A DNA stretch of 64,000 nucleotides from Candidatus Methanoperedens sp. (GTDB lineage Archaea; Halobacteriota; Methanosarcinia; Methanosarcinales; Methanoperedenaceae): assembly GCA_026552975.1 (NCBI GenBank), contig JAPMTR010000066.1, positions 1-64,000 of the forward strand, read 5' to 3'. Shown one piece after another: positions 56,001-64,000 of the stretch. Numbering within the stretch: position 1 is the first letter of the stretch; each line of letters begins with the position of its first letter. The notes below the pieces were generated by a model, which saw nothing but the letters and a program-made list of their open reading frames with translations, searched no databases and was not told the DNA's origin. Both the position numbers and the translations under genes were made by a program.

Positions 56001-56530
56001 GCATTTACTACCGGAAGTAAATTGTCAAATGCAGTCTTGTATTCTTCTACCTTTAAAATATTATCAAATATGCTTTTCCTGATCCTTGCAGCCTCAAGAA
56101 ATGCGGTCGTGAATGTTCCCTGCGGTACGCCGATAGCATTTTCAAAGAGCGATGGCAGTTCTTCCTCAGACCTGACGCTTCGAAAAAGATTTCCTGCAAG
56201 CCATGCCTGGACATCCGTTTTTCCTTTGATATCACCGACCGGCGTTCTTATGAAATAGTCGCTGACACTTCCGATCTTCCTGGTGATAATATATTCAATT
56301 TCATCTTTTCCTTCAACAGTCACCGTAACATAGCCTGATTTTTCACCATGGCGCAGGAAATCAGCATTAGTGAATGGCAGGAAATCAAAGAGCACAAAGC
56401 CTATGGCTTCAAGAAGAGTCGTTTTACCGTGTCCGTTCTCACCACATATCCCATTTATACCCTCAAAAAAATCGATTATCTCATGGGAATAGGACTTTAT
56501 ATTCTTCAGTTCAAGCGATCTTATCAGCAT
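53000..56530 (-). CDS. rad50: Rad50 DNA repair ATPase
   Basis: This 1176 aa protein has Walker A GENGHGKTT (30-38), two long coiled-coil arms, and a C-terminal ABC signature LSGGERMSAALS with Walker B FVFLDEPTQNMD. It holds DNA ends with Mre11. The apex should be a CxxC zinc hook, usually CPVC. Here it reads GICPVLNGVKCS, with C569 and C577 seven residues apart. Length is normal or somewhat long for archaeal Rad50 (about 850-1000). It overlaps mre11 by 7 nt and nurA by 13 nt, so the three are translationally coupled. Confidence 0.92.
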   Translation of the reverse strand: MLIRSLELKNIKSYSHEIIDFFEGINGICGENGHGKTTLLEAIGFVLFDFLPFTNADFLRHGEKSGYVTVTVEGKDEIEYIITRKIGSVSDYFIRTPVGDIKGKTDVQAWLAGNLFRSVRSEEELPSLFENAIGVPQGTFTTAFLEAARIRKSIFDNILKVEEYKTAFDNLLPVVNAIKKTIEEMEKEIIPLTTRTEKYPELKIEKESLQTEIDGLKTEILEVNQRISMLILKKKDMTEKKAQLDALKTQIANERIHLAGLSKQLEKARSDLAQARSARDVIKESEPAEKEFHKETEKLKELNTSRAKRDKLKDKFGKIELEINRLNEKFERKKRLSIENEEIEKQKTLLIPNIEDAHKLEDSIKLLEKELKDPMTDLISRMLNLHEKSQLVETMKQEIERQNQKLSMLVPLKNRQVELEKRIMELKDIEISLNDMSREISALREKEVLGGKLRGEIALLESRKNELSTSVEKQRSLSDEIKKLSTLIEALTAINFQIRTACEKEKRAKIINEEVTKLENEIVSLIPLVDKQIALEQAHQELNSKHAVIKSSITQTKKNMKLAGTQGICPVLNGVKCSTVSDFNTYFNDEIDQKNRELDELETSLKNNNNELAQLDDPQKKMQEKSVLITSRKKDLELYKGLEKELKTIQEKLDTLSSLYPGILTGTDEELKEISQNLRSRKKEFDDLTRAVTEFQNITALAGSKNKDLEGLPDIPAALIILQEKLTAINEKFNLGVKVEPDSINDYLKTVVSQFKSSEKDLKDLKNPMQQIAIIENLITSKRADIDSHKDLPQLIDGCLNRLDELNQRFHLKDSLKGEKGEIELVDNLIEEKKRELKSLASPDKQFEVLDVNIKKNLLELKTLEKVPELLDSSKKEQYTLNQDLLRFEGLDENILSLEETIIRLEPLHNKYLQALPMASKFDEYARETLEFENTIAATGASLKELNTDREVLSREFNESDLDETTTKLDELGKSTSSMTEAVKQKTRNLQKITKELSQMESILLKIKENKRNLEKEKDFLSFSNFIRDTIKSSSEFVINEFIGEISSEANNIYCEIMNDHSASLKWTNDYDIRIESGGEVCAFRQLSGGERMSAALSVRLSLLKSISNCDFVFLDEPTQNMDEIRRENLSEQITKIRGFKQVFVISHDDTFNEKYSHVIKVKKINGESRVESCLT

Positions 56531-57828
56531 AAATCCCCCTTCATGCTTGATAGCAATGTTTGCTGCGTTGCTTCCTTTTTTCCACCGTTTTCAAATGTTC
56601 CAGGTGCAGGGGAGCAGAGTTTCTCAAAGCACCATCGAAGATCAGTTCTTATTTCAGCTTCTTCAATTCCTGCAGCCGCTTTCTTTTTGACCTCGATCAT
56701 GGTATTAACGATAGCATCCGCATCATCCCTGTATCTTGCATTAAGTTTTACTCGTTCAGAAAAAACACGAAGTTCGATCTGTTCTCGTGAGAGTCCCCTG
56801 ATGTCACCTTCATTGACTGTATACTGCGAATTGCTTTTCTCGATCTTCACTTCACTTGATAGTGGTAAAAACTCCACATCAAGCATTTTCTTGATCATGT
56901 CTATATCGATATCTGATTTTGGAAAGATCAATTCCCCATACAGCAAAAGTTCAACAAGAGGTTTATTATCCGAAAGGGTTGCTGGCTGTCGTTCCAGAAT
57001 ATTTCCAATACTTAAATAAAGCGCTTCAGGCGTTTCAATGCCGCTTATATCCAGTTTAATTCTCCTGATGCTGCGTGTCACCGGAGTTATGAGTTTTGCG
57101 CCGCTGTCCTTTACATGATAAAAACCCTTGGGCAGCCCATATTCGTTCATGGATATCATTTCAATGCTTCCCGGATTGAATATCCAGCCGCCCATCTCGT
57201 ACTGCATATGATAATGGCCAAGCGCAAGGTAATCCACTACTTCTTTTAACGGCATGAGCGAACTATAGGGGATCTCGCCAGCTTCAGACTGCTTGACCTG
57301 CCCTTCCAGGCCAAAATGCATCATCAGGATCGTAAATTTTTTACCACGTTCATACTCTATTTTCTTGATTTCATCATATATGCGAAGGATCGAAGATGTA
57401 GTATTGGCGCCGATGTATCTTACTCCGAATATGCGAATATTATCAAGTTCCACATGATCCCCCATAAGTTTTAGTTCGCCTGCTTCTTTTATCCTGATAA
57501 GTCTTAAAAGACCCTGGGAATTCAATATCTCAAGCCAGCTATTCCTGTCAGCGTGAAACGCAAGGTCATGGTTTCCTTCTATAGCATAAACCTGCGTATA
57601 TGGACTTTTTTCTTTAAGTTCCTTCAGCACTTTATATGCCTGAAAATAAGTGGGCGCATTAATATTTCGCTTGTGGAAAAGGTCACCTGATATCAGTATG
57701 AACTCAGCTTTGTGATCAATAGCATATTTTATGACTGACTGGAATGCGCGGGCATAGTCACGGAAGCGCTCTTCAAGTCCATATTGCGCATAACCAAGGT
57801 GCAAATCGCTTGTATGGATGAAGTTCAT
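56524..57828 (-). CDS. mre11: Mre11 nuclease
   Basis: This 434 aa phosphoesterase shows the full set of metal motifs: TSDLHLGY, SGDLFHKR, EGNHDL, MMHFGLEG and LGHYH near 221. A capping domain and a C-terminal Rad50-binding region follow. It processes double-strand breaks as exo- and endonuclease with Rad50. It heads the mre11-rad50-nurA operon, about 90 nt downstream of a small membrane protein gene. Confidence 0.93.
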   Translation of the reverse strand: MNFIHTSDLHLGYAQYGLEERFRDYARAFQSVIKYAIDHKAEFILISGDLFHKRNINAPTYFQAYKVLKELKEKSPYTQVYAIEGNHDLAFHADRNSWLEILNSQGLLRLIRIKEAGELKLMGDHVELDNIRIFGVRYIGANTTSSILRIYDEIKKIEYERGKKFTILMMHFGLEGQVKQSEAGEIPYSSLMPLKEVVDYLALGHYHMQYEMGGWIFNPGSIEMISMNEYGLPKGFYHVKDSGAKLITPVTRSIRRIKLDISGIETPEALYLSIGNILERQPATLSDNKPLVELLLYGELIFPKSDIDIDMIKKMLDVEFLPLSSEVKIEKSNSQYTVNEGDIRGLSREQIELRVFSERVKLNARYRDDADAIVNTMIEVKKKAAAGIEEAEIRTDLRWCFEKLCSPAPGTFENGGKKEATQQTLLSSMKGDLC

Positions 57829-57919
57829 GGGGAGTTAATGGTCGTACAGGTTAAAAATGATTATGGGGGCGGGGTGAAAGTGATGAGTGCTGTTGAATAA
57901 AAGTTAACTTGACTTAACG

Positions 57920-58207
57920 TTATCTATTATATACAAGCGCTCCGATCAGTACCCCAAGTAAACCTATCAGCACAAACCCAAGTCCTCGCATAACGAACAT
58001 AGAATCAATGGCGGATGCAATTCCCCAGAATATCAAAAAAAACCCGGTGGCAACAATTGAGATCGCTACCCCGATAATAAATATTTTTTTTCTGGATTTT
58101 TCTAAACCATCTTCTATTGAATTGCCAATTCCACATTGTGCTTCGGTAAAACCCTGGATTATCGATTTTGAAAGACCGCTAATAAAATATATTATACTTT
58201 GCTGCAC
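57920..58207 (-). CDS. Small two-helix membrane protein, phage-holin-like
   Basis: This 95 aa protein has two hydrophobic helices (about 43-65 and 72-92) after a polar N-terminal third, the layout of holin-superfamily-like accessory proteins. The start is GTG 58207, one base inside the stop of the upstream DUF883-like gene, with GGGG upstream. Function unknown. These pairs are common as stress-type membrane proteins. Confidence 0.65.
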   Translation of the reverse strand: MQQSIIYFISGLSKSIIQGFTEAQCGIGNSIEDGLEKSRKKIFIIGVAISIVATGFFLIFWGIASAIDSMFVMRGLGFVLIGLLGVLIGALVYNR

Positions 58208-58428
58208 TAGTTTTTTCCCCTGCTCATGATATAACCAACCATGAAACCACCGACGAATGCTCCTGCCACGTAAGCCAGAGGATTTTCTTTTATCTTTCCT
58301 TCAGCATATTCTTTATTCTCCCCAAGTGTCTTTTCAATTGACCTGGTTAGTTCTTCAATTCTTTGATCCATTTTGACGCTCAGGTCATTTATTGTTTTTT
58401 TTATCTGCTTTGTTTCTTCTTCTTCCAT
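58207..58428 (-). CDS. Small membrane protein, ElaB/YqjD/DUF883-like
   Basis: This 73 aa protein has a helical N-terminal 48 residues rich in Lys/Glu (MEEEETKQIKKTINDLSVKM) and a C-terminal helix ENPLAYVAGAFVGGFMVGYI followed by MSRGKN. This matches the ElaB/YqjD layout, inner-membrane proteins associated with ribosomes in E. coli stationary phase. The archaeal role is not known. Coupled to the holin-like gene by a 1-base overlap and divergent from uvrC. Confidence 0.65.
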   Translation of the reverse strand: MEEEETKQIKKTINDLSVKMDQRIEELTRSIEKTLGENKEYAEGKIKENPLAYVAGAFVGGFMVGYIMSRGKN

Positions 58429-58520
58429 AAAATAAACCTCCGCTAGTTATATTATGTAGATGATTATATATATAGATTGGCGATTATTGGAATGGATTCA
58501 TTGCTTATATTTTTTCATAT

Positions 58521-60287
58521 ATGCGACCCATGACCAAAAAAATTGAAGATATAAAGAAACTCCCCCTTTCTCCTGGGGTCTATATAATGAAAGACAGCCA
58601 GGACACGGTAATTTATGTTGGAAAAGCAAACTCGCTCAGGAACAGGGTGAGCCAGTATTTCAGGGAACAGGAATCACCCAAGAACCGTCTCCTTATGAAA
58701 AATATGGTTGACCTGGAATATATCGTTACAGGAAATGAAGTAGAGGCGCTTGTTCTTGAATCAAATCTTATTAAGGAACATAAGCCGCGCTATAATGTAA
58801 GGATGAGGGATGATAAGAATTATCCCCTGATCCGGATCACCAGGGAGGAATTTCCCAGAATTTGTATTGCCAGGAGGCGCCAGGCAGATGGGGCGCAGTA
58901 TTTTGGACCATACCCGGGTTCAAAAGCAGTGAGGGAAGTAATAAAAATGGCATCAGGTCTTGGCATCAGGAGATGCAGAAAAAAGCTCCCCTGCCCATCC
59001 TGTCTGAACTATCATATAAAACAATGCGCTGCACCATGTACAGGAAATGTGACAAAGGAAGAATACCTGGGTATAATAAATAAGGTTGCCACTTTCCTGA
59101 AAGGAAAACACAGTCAGCTTTTGCAATCCCTGAAAAATGAAATGAACAGCCTGTCAGACCGGCAGGAATATGAAAAGGCTGCACGCATCCGTGACCAGAT
59201 CAATGCGCTGCTTGAGCTTTCCGAAAAGCAGCGGGTGAATTTACCGGGCAGGAAGGAACAGGATATAATAGGTTATGCCGTAAAAGGAACAGCTGCGAGT
59301 GTCCAGGTATTCCATGTAAGCGAAGGCGTATTGAAAAGACGTGAGACTTTTTCACTTGACACAGCTGGGTCTGATGAGAAAGAGATCCTGGCAAGTTTCA
59401 TAAAACAATATTACCATGATATTGAGCCTCCAGAAGAGATCGTTATTCCTTCGGAATTGATGGATGGATCGATATCAAATTGGCTGTCAGAAAAAAGTTC
59501 AAGGATAAAAAGACCTGCAAATAAGCTTGAGAACGGATTGATGCGCCTTGCCATGGAAAATGCGGGAATGCTTCTTAAACAGGTCGAACTCACAGGGAAT
59601 AATACAGGAAATGAGGCTCTGGCTGAGCTGAAAGATGCTTTCTCACTTCCGGTCCTGCCTTCTATAATAGAAGCATTTGACATCTCAAATATAAGCGGTA
59701 CTGATGCGACCGGTTCTCTTGTCACTTTTAAGAATGGTTTGCCTGACAAGAAGGGTTACAGGCATTTCAAGATAAAGACAGTGGAAGGCGCCGATGATTA
59801 TGCGATGATGGAAGAAGTAATTGGACGCGCATACTCGCGAAGGAAAGATGAGGGAAAGAGAATGCCTGACCTGATACTGGTTGATGGGGGAAAAGGCCAT
59901 TTAAATGTTACCATGAATGCTATTTCAAGGATCGGATTGAATATAAATATAGCATCATTAGCAAAAGAATTTGAATATATCTTTCTTCCAGGAAGGGAAA
60001 CTCCTGTCATACTTTCTCATAATTCACATGCCCTCAAGCTGGTACAAAGGATACGTGATGAAGCCCACAGGTTCGCGCTGGGATATCACAGGAGACTTCG
60101 GGGAAAGAAGCTCGGTGAGTCACAGCTTGACAGGATACCAGGGATCGGGGAAAAGAAGAAGCGTTCGCTTTTGAAACATTTTGGGTCGATCGAGAAAATA
60201 AGAGAGGCTGAGGTTACTGAGATACTTAAGGTAAGGGGTATAACGAGGAAGGATACTGATAATATCAGGAAGTATTTTTCATCTTAA
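58521..60287 (+). CDS. uvrC: UvrABC system protein C
   Basis: This 588 aa nucleotide-excision-repair nuclease has an N-terminal GIY-YIG domain (SPGVYIMKDSQDTVIYVGKA), a cysteine cluster (CRKKLPCPSC), a UVR motif (RQEYEKAARIRDQI), an RNase H-like domain (AFDISNISGTDATGSLV) and a C-terminal helix-hairpin-helix (DRIPGIGEKKKRSLLKHFGS). It makes both incisions around a UvrB-bound lesion. UvrC is of bacterial origin but common in mesophilic methanogens. uvrA and uvrB are not in the window. The last 23 bases overlap the convergent gene. Confidence 0.95.
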   Translation: MRPMTKKIEDIKKLPLSPGVYIMKDSQDTVIYVGKANSLRNRVSQYFREQESPKNRLLMKNMVDLEYIVTGNEVEALVLESNLIKEHKPRYNVRMRDDKNYPLIRITREEFPRICIARRRQADGAQYFGPYPGSKAVREVIKMASGLGIRRCRKKLPCPSCLNYHIKQCAAPCTGNVTKEEYLGIINKVATFLKGKHSQLLQSLKNEMNSLSDRQEYEKAARIRDQINALLELSEKQRVNLPGRKEQDIIGYAVKGTAASVQVFHVSEGVLKRRETFSLDTAGSDEKEILASFIKQYYHDIEPPEEIVIPSELMDGSISNWLSEKSSRIKRPANKLENGLMRLAMENAGMLLKQVELTGNNTGNEALAELKDAFSLPVLPSIIEAFDISNISGTDATGSLVTFKNGLPDKKGYRHFKIKTVEGADDYAMMEEVIGRAYSRRKDEGKRMPDLILVDGGKGHLNVTMNAISRIGLNINIASLAKEFEYIFLPGRETPVILSHNSHALKLVQRIRDEAHRFALGYHRRLRGKKLGESQLDRIPGIGEKKKRSLLKHFGSIEKIREAEVTEILKVRGITRKDTDNIRKYFSS

Positions 60288-60579
60288 TATCATTAAGCGC
60301 CTCTGCCGCAGTATAAAGAGAACCGACGCCACTTATATAATAAGCTACCCTTAATGCTTCAGTGATCTCCTCTTTTGTAGCACCTGCTTCTATGGCCTGC
60401 AATGCCAGTGATTTCACGCCATTAGCTGCCCCATATGACGCATCAAATGCCAGGGCAATAAGTAACTTGAATTTTTTTGGCAGAGCACCATCAGCAAAAA
60501 CGAATTCTTTGGAAGTTTCAACATTCCTGAGAAGCTCAGGGTCTAATTTTTCATATATTTTTAACGGGTATTCTGTCAT
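60265..60579 (-). CDS. Carboxymuconolactone decarboxylase-like protein without active cysteines
   Basis: This 104 aa all-helical protein fits the CMD/AhpD family (ALPKKFKLLIALAFDASYGA, then AIEAGATKEEITEALRVAYY). The peroxidase-type CxxC that members carry at this helix is replaced by DASYGAAN, so a thiol redox role is unlikely. It may be a small cofactor-binding or structural member. It is convergent with uvrC and divergent from trpB2. Confidence 0.75.
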   Translation of the reverse strand: MTEYPLKIYEKLDPELLRNVETSKEFVFADGALPKKFKLLIALAFDASYGAANGVKSLALQAIEAGATKEEITEALRVAYYISGVGSLYTAAEALNDIKMKNTS

Positions 60580-60647
60580 AAAAACTCCAACTCAAATACA
60601 ATTGTATTGATATTAAAACATGTGCATGTGATTTTTTTGCGCCAACC

Positions 60648-60655
60648 TTAAATAT
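60648..60655 (+). promoter_or_regulatory. TATA box of trpB2
   Basis: TTAAATAT lies about 38 nt upstream of ATG 60690 and would set the transcript start near 60678, after the in-frame ATG at 60669. With GAGG 8 nt ahead of ATG 60690, this favours the later start. Confidence 0.5.
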
Positions 60656-60689
60656 CCCTGCGAAAATAATGTCCGCCGAGGAATCCTCT

Positions 60690-62000
60690 ATGAAAATAAC
60701 AAAAATACTTCTAGATGAGAACGATATACCCAAAAAATGGTACAATATCCTTCCCGATATGCCTACACCTCTTTCCCCTCCCCTTAATCCGGGAACGAAA
60801 GAGCCTGTAGGTCCTAAAGAACTTTCAGCTATTTTCCCGATGGAACTTATTAAACAGGAAATGAGCCCTGAAAGGTTCATATCCATACCTGAAGAAGTGC
60901 GTGAGATTTACAGGTTATGGCGTCCGTCCCCCCTGTACAGGGCGCATCATTTAGAAGCAGCACTTAAAACACCTGCAAAGATATTTTATAAAAACGAAGG
61001 CGTAAGCCCTGCAGGCAGTCATAAACCAAATACTGCGATCCCCCAGGCATATTATAATATGAAAGAAGGGATGAAGAGGCTTGCTACAGAAACCGGAGCT
61101 GGCCAATGGGGAAGCGCGCTTTCCCTGGCATGCAATTATTTTGACCTCAAATGCACAGTATATATGGTTAAGATCAGCTACCAGCAAAAACCCTACAGGA
61201 AATCTCTTATGCATTTATGGGGCGCAGATGTAATTCCTTCGCCAAGTGAGAAAACAAATTCTGGAAGGAATATCTTGAGTAAGCACCCTGATTCACCCGG
61301 AAGCCTTGGTATTGCGATAAGTGAGGCCGTTGAGGACGCAGCGACCCATGATGACACGCATTATGCCCTGGGAAGTGTTCTTAACCATGTCATGCTTCAC
61401 CAGACTATTATAGGTCAGGAAGCAAAACAACAGCTTGCAATGGTTGATGAATATCCGGATCATATAATCGGATGTGTGGGCGGAGGAAGCAACTTTGCAG
61501 GAACAAGTTTCCCATTCCTTATGGATAAGTTTTCAGGCAAAAAAGATACCAACGTAATAGCCGTAGAACCCACAGCCTGCCCGAGCCTGACAAAAGGAGA
61601 GTTCAGGTATGACTTTGGAGATACTGCCGGCCTTACCCCGCTTTTAAAAATGTATACCATGGGTCATGAATATATCCCGCCTTCCATACATGCCGGAGGA
61701 CTGCGTTATCATGGTGATTCACCCATAGTAAGCCAGCTGTATGCTGATAAAGTGATCGATGCAGTCGCTTACCACCAGACTGAAGTGTTCGATGCTGCTG
61801 TCCAGTTTGCCAGGACTGAAGGAATAGTTCCTGCTCCTGAATCTGCTCATGCTATTAAGTGTGCGATCGATAAAGCGCTTGAATGTAAGAAGAGCGGTGA
61901 GAAAAAGACGATCCTGTTCACGCTTAGCGGACACGGGCATTTCGATATGGGATCATATGACAGCTATTTTAGCGGGAATATGAAGAACAACACGGATTGA
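60690..62000 (+). CDS. trpB2: Tryptophan synthase beta chain, TrpB2 type
   Basis: This 436 aa PLP enzyme joins indole (or a related acceptor) with serine. The cofactor lysine is in GSHKPNTA, and the phosphate loop is [10 protein letters not shown]. The long N-terminus ([20 protein letters not shown]) and the [12 protein letters not shown] segment are typical of the TrpB2 branch, which works without TrpA. I used ATG 60690 because it aligns with the usual MK-x-x-K-x-x-LDE start and fits the promoter; ATG 60669 is the alternative. No other trp genes are near, also typical of TrpB2. Confidence 0.9.
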   Translation: MKITKILLDENDIPKKWYNILPDMPTPLSPPLNPGTKEPVGPKELSAIFPMELIKQEMSPERFISIPEEVREIYRLWRPSPLYRAHHLEAALKTPAKIFYKNEGVSPAGSHKPNTAIPQAYYNMKEGMKRLATETGAGQWGSALSLACNYFDLKCTVYMVKISYQQKPYRKSLMHLWGADVIPSPSEKTNSGRNILSKHPDSPGSLGIAISEAVEDAATHDDTHYALGSVLNHVMLHQTIIGQEAKQQLAMVDEYPDHIIGCVGGGSNFAGTSFPFLMDKFSGKKDTNVIAVEPTACPSLTKGEFRYDFGDTAGLTPLLKMYTMGHEYIPPSIHAGGLRYHGDSPIVSQLYADKVIDAVAYHQTEVFDAAVQFARTEGIVPAPESAHAIKCAIDKALECKKSGEKKTILFTLSGHGHFDMGSYDSYFSGNMKNNTD

Positions 62001-62130
62001 CTAGGACGCCAAGGTTTGCACGACGAAGGATCGCCTGAATCTCTCATGAGAATGTTGTTTTTAATAAAGTTGTCTGGGGTTTCTATTGCACACGATGCAA
62101 TAGACACCTATTTCATAGATTTTTTCAGAT

Positions 62131-64000
62131 TCAGTTAATCACCATGAATTTATCATCTACCGAACCTATTTTCTTCCGGCTGTAATATGCGATCACAGTA
62201 TACCTATACTCCCCGGTTTTTGACCTCTTCGCAATCCGCCATGTTTTCTCTATGGATTTTGGCATCCCAACCTGCATATTATTAATTCTTTTAACCAGCT
62301 TTTTGACAATGAGATTCTTTTCTTTATAAATACTTATGACGATTTTTGCTTTTTTCCATACAACCTCACCCGCGTTTATCAGATTGATCGAAAATATCAC
62401 TTTTCTTCCTACCCGGACCACATAAGGCTCTGCCTCTGCTTTCATTTCCACTTTTATCAGCGGCAATAGAATTCCCCGCTTCACTAAAACTTCCCTGATC
62501 AAATGCTCATAAGCACCATCGTAAATATTTTTATCCGCAATAATTATTGCATCAGCAGCATCCTCAAATCTTGAGTTAATATTCAGGTTAAAATTACTTT
62601 CAATGATCAATCGGATGGAATTATTCCTTGCTGCAAGCCTCCTTGTCTTGACCTTAGAAGCTCCGCCCATTTGTAGATAAATATCCCACAGGGATGCAGA
62701 CCATATCTCCCCATCCCGGTCACAGCTATCCAATCCCAGGAAATCCTCTGGATAATGCTTTTTACTGTCCACCCTGCTCACGCAATCACCTATTTTTCCG
62801 ATTCCATTCCAGTCCCCAACGCACTCCCGGTTAAAACCGCCATTTATTTCAGTAAAAAAACACGCCGCGAAGAAATCACCAAATCCTTCTGCGATCGGAC
62901 AGGTATTCCAGTTATGCCCAAAACCCGGTACCTGTTCATCCAGCATGACATGGCAATATTCATGCAGAATTATATCAGCGTCTTGTGCATCATCAATATA
63001 CCATGTACCAAAAATTAATTCTCTGGTATCAGGATTGTAATATGAGTTATCCACGAAATCTCCATGGACATTCACTTTAATTGTCTTACTGCACAAGTTT
63101 GTGAATCCAAGGCTCCGTATGTATCGTTGTGCCTCGTCAATATGATAATATACCATTACTTCCTTGAATCCCGGATCAGACCTTGAATAATTAAAAATCA
63201 AATCCGGTTCTTTTGCTCTATTTGGAGTTGTGCATGTATCCACATAAGGACCCCTCAGATAACCAGAATTGTCAAGATCATTTAGAACAACATCGGTGTA
63301 AGCTCTACCTGGAATTTCGGATTCTGCAGTAAGTTTTCTATCTCTAAGAGCCACTACAGGATTTGGTATGAAAACTCTTCCCCTTCCTGTGGCCTTAAGA
63401 AGTGCGTCCAGAATGTCCAATATATTACCTGTTTTACAGTCAAGAAATACATGCCATTCCTCAATGGGATCAATTAGAGGTACTGCCACTTTCCACGCCA
63501 CATAGTATTTATTATGCTTTGGATAGATAACCTGTTCTCCAAAAACCGCCCCAACGACTCTTTTTTGTGCATTAAGAGTATCAATGGCAATCCTGATCGC
63601 GTCTTCCTGTGAGATGCCTTTTTCCAGGGGCAACTCTACAAACAAATCTGGATGGTAGCATATATCGATTTTGTTGATCCTGTTATTTTTATCCATATGG
63701 ACTGAAGTAAATGCATTGTAGACCGGCAATTCATTGACAAACTGCTGGAATACAACATGAGATCCGCCAAGACTTTCGATATTCCTGATAAATGTTAAAT
63801 CCTCCAAACTCTCTTTCATTTTAAATAATTTAAAATGTTCTGAAATAAATTTTCTTGCAACTTTTTCGGGATATTCTTCCATCTCGACTGATAAGATCCC
63901 GCACAAATGTGAAGGGATTCCTCTTTTGCCCCATATAACATGGAGGCTCATGTCCAGTCTTTTTAACTTTTCAAGAACATGTTGCTGGGATCTTGATGGT
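62131..64000 (-). CDS. Thermolysin-like metallopeptidase, 5' end beyond window edge
   Basis: The frame is open to base 64000, so at least 622 codons are in the window and the N-terminus is missing; an internal ATG at 63951 is not convincing, because in-frame sequence before it (LEKLKRLDMSLHVIW) continues the domain. An FTP/PepSY-like propeptide (about 20-200 of the visible part) is followed by the zinc peptidase: HEYCH with the downstream EGFGDFFAA helix giving the third ligand Glu. The final 100 residues form a CARDB/Ig-like beta module. These enzymes are usually secreted as zymogens; a signal peptide, if present, lies outside the window. Confidence 0.82.
   Translation of the reverse strand, partial: PSRSQQHVLEKLKRLDMSLHVIWGKRGIPSHLCGILSVEMEEYPEKVARKFISEHFKLFKMKESLEDLTFIRNIESLGGSHVVFQQFVNELPVYNAFTSVHMDKNNRINKIDICYHPDLFVELPLEKGISQEDAIRIAIDTLNAQKRVVGAVFGEQVIYPKHNKYYVAWKVAVPLIDPIEEWHVFLDCKTGNILDILDALLKATGRGRVFIPNPVVALRDRKLTAESEIPGRAYTDVVLNDLDNSGYLRGPYVDTCTTPNRAKEPDLIFNYSRSDPGFKEVMVYYHIDEAQRYIRSLGFTNLCSKTIKVNVHGDFVDNSYYNPDTRELIFGTWYIDDAQDADIILHEYCHVMLDEQVPGFGHNWNTCPIAEGFGDFFAACFFTEINGGFNRECVGDWNGIGKIGDCVSRVDSKKHYPEDFLGLDSCDRDGEIWSASLWDIYLQMGGASKVKTRRLAARNNSIRLIIESNFNLNINSRFEDAADAIIIADKNIYDGAYEHLIREVLVKRGILLPLIKVEMKAEAEPYVVRVGRKVIFSINLINAGEVVWKKAKIVISIYKEKNLIVKKLVKRINNMQVGMPKSIEKTWRIAKRSKTGEYRYTVIAYYSRKKIGSVDDKFMVIN

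Noticed and set aside
60669-60689. Upstream ATG for trpB2
   Set aside because: It lies before the transcript start predicted from the TATA box and adds residues not usual in the family. Kept only as an alternative.

Overview
The window looks like a stretch of a mesophilic euryarchaeal chromosome. Support comes from genes of archaeal type: the LSm - L37e - PurF run, archaeal SepF, a ZPR1 zinc finger, a GTPase/DUF2073/zinc-ribbon cluster, Mre11-Rad50-NurA, TrpB2 and a large pilin-like protein with an archaeal class III signal sequence. Very large secreted Asn/Thr-rich proteins sit beside bacterial-style genes (UvrC, LemA, TPM, CNNM), which fits Methanosarcinales or Methanoperedens-like archaea. 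That placement is inference, because no marker such as mcr or 16S rRNA is present. No rRNA, tRNA, CRISPR array, transposase or integrase was seen.

Region 1 (1-18830, all on the minus strand) is a surface-protein locus. A module is repeated three times in the order S-A-B-C. S is a small secreted peptide. A is a secreted protein of 251-290 aa from an unrecognised family. B is a secreted protein of 29- or 31-residue repeats ending in a dockerin-like calcium loop. C is a giant protein that starts with a cohesin domain. The genes are tightly coupled by ATGA overlaps, short overlaps or gaps of a few bases. C2 carries LGFP-like repeats and a calcineurin-type phosphoesterase. C3 carries a candidate papain-like cysteine-protease domain. 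The first module has no C gene: the start codon expected for C instead opens a truncated S peptide, which looks like a deletion scar. A PPC-repeat protein cut by the left edge lies downstream of C3.

Region 2 (19013-31876) is mostly housekeeping: 5'-deoxyadenosine/MTA/SAH deaminase; a succinate dehydrogenase/fumarate reductase iron-sulfur plus membrane subunit pair without a flavoprotein; DUF362; two M24 peptidases including methionine aminopeptidase; a UPF0146 protein; an RsmB-like m5C methyltransferase; ZPR1; SepF; a PUA protein; LSm; L37e; PurF; and an ArvABC-like GTPase cluster.

Region 3 (31870-41464) holds envelope and stress functions: a TPM - unknown - LemA operon, a cation/proton antiporter, CBS proteins, MscS with DUF432, a VapBC-like pair, a CNNM-type transporter, a truncated MscS-like protein and a YkgJ-type cysteine-cluster protein.

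Region 4 (41519-51866) is again extracytoplasmic: a 738 aa pilin-like protein coupled to a 616 aa secreted protein, a small unknown protein, and a 1748 aa multicopper oxidase with intact copper ligands and two blocks of eight Gly-rich repeats, one block interrupting the oxidase fold.

Region 5 (51867-64000) is DNA repair and metabolism: mre11-rad50-nurA (Rad50 with an unusual C-x7-C hook and no adjacent herA), two small membrane proteins, uvrC, a carboxymuconolactone-decarboxylase-like protein lacking the active-site cysteines, trpB2, and a thermolysin-like metallopeptidase that runs off the right edge.
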